DNA from: Bradyrhizobium algeriense
GTDB taxonomy: Bacteria; Pseudomonadota; Alphaproteobacteria; Rhizobiales; Xanthobacteraceae
Direction of reading: 5' to 3'
NCBI RefSeq assembly: GCF_003062295.1
Contig: NZ_PYCN01000016.1
Coordinates: 62,001 to 126,000 of the forward strand
Length of the DNA: 64,000 nt
The position numbers were made by a program, and so were the translations under genes. Each line of letters opens with the position of its first letter. The first letter of the stretch is position 1. This document shows, piece after piece, positions 59,193 to 64,000 of this stretch. Under the pieces are notes generated by a model, which saw only the letters and a program-made list of their open reading frames with translations, did no database searches and had not been told where the DNA came from.

Positions 59193-61469
59193 ATGTCTTC
59201 CATCATCGCCACGCGGCAGCGCCGCTACTGGCTTGCCTCCAGTTTCCTGGTGCCCATCGTATCGCTCGGCATTTCCGGCGCGCAGGCGCAGCAGACGCCA
59301 TCCGAGCAATTGCCGCCGATCGAGATCACCTCGCCCACCGACCCGAACCGGACCCGCGCCAGGCCGACCTACGATGAGCCATCAACCTCGCGACGCGTCG
59401 TACCGGCGGCGGCGCCGTCGAGAGGCACGCGGCCCGCAGCCGGGCCCGGCTCCAACGTCGCATCGCAAAGCGCCTCGCAAGGCGCGGGCGGAAGCGGCGG
59501 CCGGCAATTCTCCGGCATCGTCGGCACGGCGTCGACCGTTATTACCGCCGAAGAGATCGCGCATTCGCCGGCTCAAACCGTTCAGGAGATCATCGCGCAG
59601 GTGCCGGGCGTGCAGCTGACCAGCCTCTATGGCGGCGTCAACGGCGCCAAGACGTCGGTCGACCTGCGCGGCTTCGGCGCGTTCGCGACCTCAAATACCC
59701 TGGTCCTCATCAACGGCCGAAGGCTCAACGACATCGACATGGCCGGCGTCGATCTCTCGACCATTCCGCGCGATTCGATCGAGCGCATCGAAATCACGCG
59801 CGGCAACAGCGGCGCGGTGCTCTACGGCGACAACGCGGTCGGCGGCGTCATCAATATCGTCCTGAAGAACGGCGTCAGCGGCCCGCCGGTCGCCATGCGC
59901 GCAGAGGCCGGGGTTGGCTCCTTCAATCAGCGCATGGCGTCGGTTTCGACTGCGCTGAATTCGGGACCATGGTCGACGTCATTCTACGGCAACGCCATCA
60001 AGTCCGACGGCTACCGCGTCAACAACGCGCTCGACCAGCGCAATGGCGTCGGCAATCTCAATTACACCACGCCCGACCTGAAGGCATTCCTTACGGTGAC
60101 CGGTGACGACCAGAAGCTCGGTTTTCCGGGCGGACGCACCGTCGATCCCTCGATCGGGCTAAATCAACTCGTCACCGATCGCAGGGGCACAAATACGCCG
60201 TTCGATTACGGCAACCAGCAGGGCGCCAGCGCGACCGCCGGATTCACCAAGACCCTGTGGGACGGCGCCGAACTGATCGTCGATGGCGGCGTCAGAGACA
60301 AGAAAACCCAAAGCGGATTCTTCGGCGCGATACCGTTTGCGTCGCCATTTCCGAGCTTCTCCTCCACCTATAACGACGCATCATTGCAGACCTGGTCGAT
60401 CACGCCACGATTGAGCATCAAGAACTTGATCCTCGGGGTGCCCTCACAGATCCTGACCGGTATCGATTATTACGATGCGACGTTCCGCCAGGACCGCGGG
60501 GCGTTCAAGGGCCTTGCGCCGACCCACATCTACGATCTGTCGCAGCAGACGCTGGCCGGCTACTGGCAGCACACGGTAGGCCTGTTGCCGACGACCGATT
60601 TCTCCTATGGCGCCAGGATTCAAAACACCAGCCTGAGCGCCCGGGATCGGTTCGACGCCAACGCGCCCGGTTGCGCCATGTTCTTTAATTGCAGCGATCA
60701 AGCCTCCCCGCTGGACAGCAACGAGACGCAATACGCCTTGCACGTCGGGCTCGAGCACCGGCTCAACAACACATTCTCGCTGTTTGGCCGCGCCGCGCGC
60801 GCGTTCCGTACTCCGACCGTCGATGAACGCGTCTCCAGCGGCCCTTTCTTCGTTCCGGGGACCTTTCAGCTGAAAACCCAGACCTCGCACGACATCGAAG
60901 GCGGCTTCCGCGTCAAGGCCGGCGCATTCCAGATGCAATCGAGCATCTACGGTATGGACCTCGAGAACGAGATCCATTTCATTCCGGCGCTGTTCTTCAA
61001 CGTGAACCTCGGTCCAACCCGCCGCTACGGCTCCGAGACCAGCGCGTCGCTGCGTGTCAGTGACAGCCTGTCGCTACGGGCGGGCGCAGCCTACACGCGT
61101 GCCGTCTTCCGCGAAGGGCCGTTCGCCGGCAACGACGTGCCGCTGGTTTCCCGCTACACAGCGATGGGCGGCGTGACCTGGAACATCTGGCAGAACTACC
61201 TGGTGTTCGATGCCACGCTGCGCGCCTGGAGCGAACGCACCATGGACAACGACCAGGCCAACACCCAGCGCCGCATCCCGGCCGACGCCACCGTCGATTT
61301 GAAACTGAGCGGCGCTTATGAACACTTCTTCTGGTCGCTGAGCGTGAACAACCTGTTCGATGCGCTGTACTACGACTACGCAATCGCGAGTTCGTTTACG
61401 CCAGGCCGCTTCTCGGCCTATCCGCTGCCCGGAAGGACCTACATGGTGAAGGTCGGCGCGACGTTCTGA
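59193..61469 (+). CDS. btuB: TonB-dependent cobalamin receptor, BtuB-like
   Basis: Outer-membrane receptor of 758 aa. A signal peptide is followed by an unusual Pro/Ser/Gly-rich stretch of about 75 residues (including NVASQSASQGAGGSGGRQFS), then the plug domain: IAHSPAQTVQEIIAQVPGVQ, SVDLRGFGAFATSNTLVLIN and IERIEITRGNSGAVLYGDNA plus VGGVINIV. The barrel ends with YPLPGRTYMVKVGATF, whose last residue is the expected Phe. The leader is a cobalamin riboswitch, which fixes the ligand better than the protein sequence does. A hairpin terminator follows. Confidence 0.93.
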   Translation: MSSIIATRQRRYWLASSFLVPIVSLGISGAQAQQTPSEQLPPIEITSPTDPNRTRARPTYDEPSTSRRVVPAAAPSRGTRPAAGPGSNVASQSASQGAGGSGGRQFSGIVGTASTVITAEEIAHSPAQTVQEIIAQVPGVQLTSLYGGVNGAKTSVDLRGFGAFATSNTLVLINGRRLNDIDMAGVDLSTIPRDSIERIEITRGNSGAVLYGDNAVGGVINIVLKNGVSGPPVAMRAEAGVGSFNQRMASVSTALNSGPWSTSFYGNAIKSDGYRVNNALDQRNGVGNLNYTTPDLKAFLTVTGDDQKLGFPGGRTVDPSIGLNQLVTDRRGTNTPFDYGNQQGASATAGFTKTLWDGAELIVDGGVRDKKTQSGFFGAIPFASPFPSFSSTYNDASLQTWSITPRLSIKNLILGVPSQILTGIDYYDATFRQDRGAFKGLAPTHIYDLSQQTLAGYWQHTVGLLPTTDFSYGARIQNTSLSARDRFDANAPGCAMFFNCSDQASPLDSNETQYALHVGLEHRLNNTFSLFGRAARAFRTPTVDERVSSGPFFVPGTFQLKTQTSHDIEGGFRVKAGAFQMQSSIYGMDLENEIHFIPALFFNVNLGPTRRYGSETSASLRVSDSLSLRAGAAYTRAVFREGPFAGNDVPLVSRYTAMGGVTWNIWQNYLVFDATLRAWSERTMDNDQANTQRRIPADATVDLKLSGAYEHFFWSLSVNNLFDALYYDYAIASSFTPGRFSAYPLPGRTYMVKVGATF

Positions 61470-61476
61470 CCGCAAT

Positions 61477-61505
61477 AGCCGGTTCGGCGCCCTGCCGAAC
61501 CGGCT
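61477..61505 (+). terminator. Terminator after btuB
   Basis: AGCCGGTTCGGC-GCCCT-GCCGAACCGGCT makes a perfect 12-base stem eight bases after the stop. A second smaller hairpin, GTCCTG/CAGGAC, follows at 61507-61524. The T tract is weak. Confidence 0.75.
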
Positions 61506-61597
61506 TGTCCTGACCTGACAGGACGGTATTCTCCTTGCGCCTATTGCCCGGGAGAATGCTTTTTCATGCCTGACCCGCTTCCGTTCCGCAGGCGACG

Positions 61598-62602
61598 ATG
61601 AGCGCCGCAGCCATCGATCTCCTGCCGCGGGAAATATCCAATCCCGATACGCAATGGAGCCTCGGCACCTTCGGCGCCATCGCCGAATTTTCGCGCGACC
61701 CTGACGAGCCGGTGCGTTTGAGCCAAACGCCTGAGGCCGTTTCGGCCGTGACGGCGCGCGGCGGCATTGCCCTCAAACCGCATCCCGCCATCCGCCCCTT
61801 CGCGTCGGAAGGCATCACCAGGACCGGGTGGAATCAACGGGTCGCGCTTTGCCTGCCGCGAGATGATTGCGCCATGCACCAGCGCATTGCGCTAACGGAG
61901 ATCGGCCCTGATCACGAAGCGCCGCGCGAGGAAGACCGGAATTCTGTTCTGTTCGATCTGGGTTTCGGCGCGCTGCAGATCGATTGCTGTATTCGAATCG
62001 ACGATCGCAGCCTCGTCGCGCGATTGCGCGAACACGCCGGCCGCGCCGTGTTCGAGCCCGGCAATCCCGCCATGGCAATGATCCTCGCGGCCAATCCGCA
62101 CCGCGTCTTCATCAGCCGGCTCGGCCGCATCGAGGTCTATCAGCCGATCCCGACGCCCTCGGGCAAGAGCCCGGAGGGACCGCACACGCACGTGCTGCCG
62201 CGGCTCCTGCAAAGCCGGCGAACCCATCCCGCGACCGAGCCGGTGCCTCAGGGGTGGATTCCCTGCGCGCATCTCTATCCGCCGCATCCGGCGCGGGACG
62301 GCCTCGGCGAGGCCCGGCCGTTCGACGCCACGCACCATCATGCCTTTCAGCGGATGATGGCCGCGTGCGGCGATCCCGCAGCCCTTGCGACCAAGCAGCG
62401 GGTGGTCGATGCGGTGCTTGCCGGCGAGCCGCCCACGGCGGTGGCCTGCGACCGCCACGGCCGGATCAGCGTCCGCATCGCATTGCGGCAGATGAAGTCG
62501 CTGGGCCATGCGTCGGCGGCGCTGAGCGCCTGGCTGGCGAGCTTCGATTCTGCGGCCCCCGACGAGGCCGACGACGACGCGGCCCTTCAAAATGAGGGCT
62601 GA
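61598..62602 (+). CDS. Hypothetical protein downstream of btuB
   Basis: A 334-aa soluble protein I do not recognise; no signal peptide or membrane segment. It starts MSAAAIDLLPREISNPDTQW SLG and has two cysteine-containing stretches (VALCLPRDDCAMHQR, IDCCIRIDDRS) and a His-rich middle (GPHTHVLPRLL, ATHHHAFQRMMAACG). The C-terminal segment KQRVVDAVLAGEPPTAVACD followed by RISVRIALRQM resembles a helix-turn-helix-like element. It follows btuB after a terminator, so cobalamin linkage is only positional. Codon use matches the neighbours. Confidence 0.75.
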   Translation: MSAAAIDLLPREISNPDTQWSLGTFGAIAEFSRDPDEPVRLSQTPEAVSAVTARGGIALKPHPAIRPFASEGITRTGWNQRVALCLPRDDCAMHQRIALTEIGPDHEAPREEDRNSVLFDLGFGALQIDCCIRIDDRSLVARLREHAGRAVFEPGNPAMAMILAANPHRVFISRLGRIEVYQPIPTPSGKSPEGPHTHVLPRLLQSRRTHPATEPVPQGWIPCAHLYPPHPARDGLGEARPFDATHHHAFQRMMAACGDPAALATKQRVVDAVLAGEPPTAVACDRHGRISVRIALRQMKSLGHASAALSAWLASFDSAAPDEADDDAALQNEG

Positions 62603-62716
62603 TTTGACAAGAAAGTGCGGCTTTTTCGACCGAAAATAACATCCTCTGCGCCCCGATCCGTGATAAACCGCCCCGAGACTGCTCGACGATATCTGTCGTG
62701 ATTTCAGAGGTATGAC

Positions 62717-62956
62717 ATGGACGATGAGCCGAAGAGCGCCGCCGAACTGAAGGAGATTCGGCTGAATAGGAAGCGCACCCAGGAAGTCGAAGGCATCAAG
62801 GCGATGGCCGAGATCGCCGCCGCCGACATCGCGATCCGAAAGCGAACCGAGAAGTTGCGTGCCCTGCGTCTGGCAAAGGAAGCGGCCGACCGTGAGAACC
62901 CGCCGGAACCGGCGGTCAAAAGCAAGGCCAAGACCAAGGCCGCGAAAAGAGGCTGA
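62717..62956 (+). CDS. Small Lys/Ala-rich charged protein A
   Basis: A 79-aa protein of unknown function rich in Lys, Glu, Arg and Ala, likely helical: ELKEIRLNRKRTQEVEGIKA and AIRKRTEKLRALRLAKEAAD. The tail KSKAKTKAAKRG is strongly basic. AGAGGT lies before the ATG. The next gene, six bases downstream, encodes a related protein with MAKLKALRLAREAAE at the same place, so they look like a tandem duplication. Confidence 0.65.
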   Translation: MDDEPKSAAELKEIRLNRKRTQEVEGIKAMAEIAAADIAIRKRTEKLRALRLAKEAADRENPPEPAVKSKAKTKAAKRG

Positions 62957-62962
62957 CCTGAA

Positions 62963-63253
62963 ATGACTAAAGAAGATCGTGATCGCGCCCAGGCCCGCGC
63001 GGACAAGGTGACTAAGGCCGCCCAGGACGCGAGATCCGGCAAGGCCGAACGCGACGCCAGCGCCAAGGCTGTGCTCGACAATATGGCGAAGCTGAAGGCG
63101 TTGCGTCTCGCGCGCGAGGCAGCCGAGCCGCAACGTGCTCCCGCCGCGAAGGCCGCAAGGAAGGCGCCCGCCAGCACCAAGCGCTCGAACGAGAAGCCGG
63201 TGGCCTTGTCCGACTGGCTGGCGAGCCAGCAGAACGGCGGACGGCGAACCTGA
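62963..63253 (+). CDS. Small Lys/Ala-rich charged protein B
   Basis: A 96-aa protein paralogous to the gene just upstream, sharing the KLxALRLAxEAA segment. It starts MTKEDRDRAQARADKVTKAA and has a basic Ala/Lys stretch, then a distinct end KPVALSDWLASQQNGGRRT. No signal peptide is seen. The composition suggests nucleic-acid or polyanion binding, which is inference. Confidence 0.65.
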   Translation: MTKEDRDRAQARADKVTKAAQDARSGKAERDASAKAVLDNMAKLKALRLAREAAEPQRAPAAKAARKAPASTKRSNEKPVALSDWLASQQNGGRRT

Positions 63254-63295
63254 GGCAGGACTCTTAGGTAGGACTCTTACGGGTGTCTCGTCACG

Positions 63296-63337
63296 CCCGG
63301 GCAAAAGCGCGAAGACGCGCTTCGCGCTTTTGCCGGG
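63296..63337. terminator. Strong hairpin after the charged-protein pair
   Basis: CAAAAGCGCGAAG and CTTCGCGCTTTTG form a perfect 13-base stem around ACGCG, extended by CCCGG/CCGGG. Just before it AGGACTCTTA is directly repeated (near 63257 and 63270). It lies between convergent genes. Confidence 0.7.
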
Positions 63338-63370
63338 CCGAAACGAAAAGTCGGTCAGATATCCGCAGCG

Positions 63371-63613
63371 TTACGCCGGCCCAGGCCAATCGATCATCGA
63401 ACGCGTCTTGTTCTCGGCGTCATAGACCTGCACCTGAAGCATCTGGAACCTGTTCTTCAAGGCCATGCCCGCCTCTTCGGCGGCCTCGACTGTCTCGTGA
63501 TGTGATTTGAAATGACCGTCCACCACCAGCGAGTAACCGGTGGTCGGCGCCTTGTCGGCGCGGATGGTTTTGCGCGGCTGCGGTTCTTCCGCCGCAGGGC
63601 GGGGCTTCTTCAT
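63371..63613 (-). CDS. Small hypothetical protein
   Basis: An 80-aa protein of unknown function. ATG at 63613 follows GGAGCC; a longer frame upstream looks non-coding. The basic start MKKPRPAAEEPQPRKTIRAD is followed by a compact part, GYSLVVDGHFKSHHETVEAA and EEAGMALKNRFQMLQVQVYD, ending KTRSMIDWPGPA. The pattern resembles small alphaproteobacterial proteins of the general-stress set, but I cannot name a family. Confidence 0.65.
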   Translation of the reverse strand: MKKPRPAAEEPQPRKTIRADKAPTTGYSLVVDGHFKSHHETVEAAEEAGMALKNRFQMLQVQVYDAENKTRSMIDWPGPA

Positions 63614-63780
63614 GCTGGCTCCGTGTGAAAGCCCTTTTGGACTGAACGCCGCAAAAAGGGCAGGAAAGTTCTTGTGGCCGGCGCTAACATGCCGGCCCAA
63701 CGCGATCGGATTGAGATCATGCCGATACTCCGAATCGGCAAGCAGAGCAACGTCGATTCATCCGACGAAAAAGGCATCAG

Positions 63781-63936
63781 ATGGGCGGAACTGGCAGGAA
63801 GAACGAGCCTCCGAAGCCGGCGGACGACAAGCCGAAAAAGCAGGAACGTCCGCCGGTCGAGGACGATGATTACGAGGACGGCGACATCGCCACACCGAAG
63901 CGCGATCGCCACGGCAATGATGATGAGCCGTTGTAA
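63781..63936 (+). CDS. Very small acidic hydrophilic protein
   Basis: A 51-aa open frame, MGGTGRKNEPPKPADDKPKK then QERPPVEDDDYEDGDIATPK and RDRHGNDDEPL. It has no hydrophobic residues to speak of and a strongly acidic middle, so it is probably disordered. AAAAAGG lies 8-14 bases before the ATG. The third-base GC preference fits a real gene, but the small size keeps confidence moderate. Confidence 0.5.
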   Translation: MGGTGRKNEPPKPADDKPKKQERPPVEDDDYEDGDIATPKRDRHGNDDEPL

Positions 63937-63947
63937 CGGTTGGAACT

Positions 63948-64000
63948 TCGTAGGGTGGGCAAAGCGACTTGTCCGCCGTAGCTCAACGAGCGAAGGCGGA
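63948..64000. repeat. Start of a GTAGGGTGGGCAAAG-type repeat, cut by the window edge
   Basis: The last 53 bases open CGTAGGGTGGGCAAAGCGAC and contain CCGCCGTAGCTCAACGAGCG, a common intergenic repeat motif in this group of bacteria. The element is incomplete here. Confidence 0.5.

Overview
The window reads as a stretch of chromosome from a high-GC alphaproteobacterium of the Bradyrhizobium/Rhodopseudomonas group. The evidence is a CYP199A-type P450 with its own ferredoxin, several LIV-type aromatic-acid binding proteins, a complete sox cluster, a cyanide-insensitive-type quinol oxidase, and many dispersed intergenic palindromes of the kinds common in that group. No tRNA, rRNA, CRISPR array, transposase or prophage was seen.

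Layout. (1) 1-10.7 kb: aromatic/lignin-monomer locus. It holds a tannase/feruloyl-esterase-family enzyme (cut by the window edge), two aromatic-acid-type binding proteins, ferredoxin plus CYP199A P450, feruloyl-CoA synthase, and three MarR regulators, each divergent from a target and each sharing a gap that holds a dyad. A low-GC orphan gene and the 3' scar of an Rhs gene (7.4-8.2 kb) interrupt it. (2) 10.9-21.2 kb: carboxybiuret/allophanate nitrogen module (atzF; GntR, atzH, atzE, atzG) with a peptide-type ABC importer whose double ATPase gene carries a frameshift. (3) 21.2-23.6 kb: APH-fold kinase and an orphan UgpB-like binding protein. (4) 23.9-28.7 kb: four overlapping genes for a small exported protein, a sensor kinase, a receiver-DUF3369-kinase hybrid and an OmpR-type regulator. 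(5) 29-36 kb: ECF sigma factor and small exported protein, membrane protein, cioAB plus DUF2474 peptide, L,D-transpeptidase, and an amino-acid binding protein. (6) 36-45.4 kb: two acyl-CoA dehydrogenases, CMD-family and VOC proteins, two MFS transporters, NTF2-like protein, S9 peptidase. (7) 45.5-47.3 kb: solitary HicB, a broken PCMT-type methyltransferase, DUF938 protein. (8) 47.3-55.9 kb: dithiol ArsR regulator divergent from soxCDXYZAKB, then a DsrE-like protein and a persulfide-dioxygenase/rhodanese fusion. (9) 56-62.6 kb: BtuFDC-like importer divergent from a cobalamin riboswitch plus TonB receptor, followed by an unrecognised gene. (10) 62.7-64 kb: small charged proteins.

How the parts work together: the first locus would release, import and demethylate or CoA-activate methoxylated aromatic acids. 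The atz module would import a ureido compound and break it down to ammonia and CO2. The sox block oxidises thiosulfate under a persulfide-type sensor. The last block scavenges cobalamin.

Nothing here is unmistakably a new defence or mobile system. The strongest candidates for something undescribed are the four-gene signalling operon, the regulator/operator pairs (MarR, GntR, HicB), and the structured intergenic repeats, two of which sit inside the sox operon and two of which show covarying arms.
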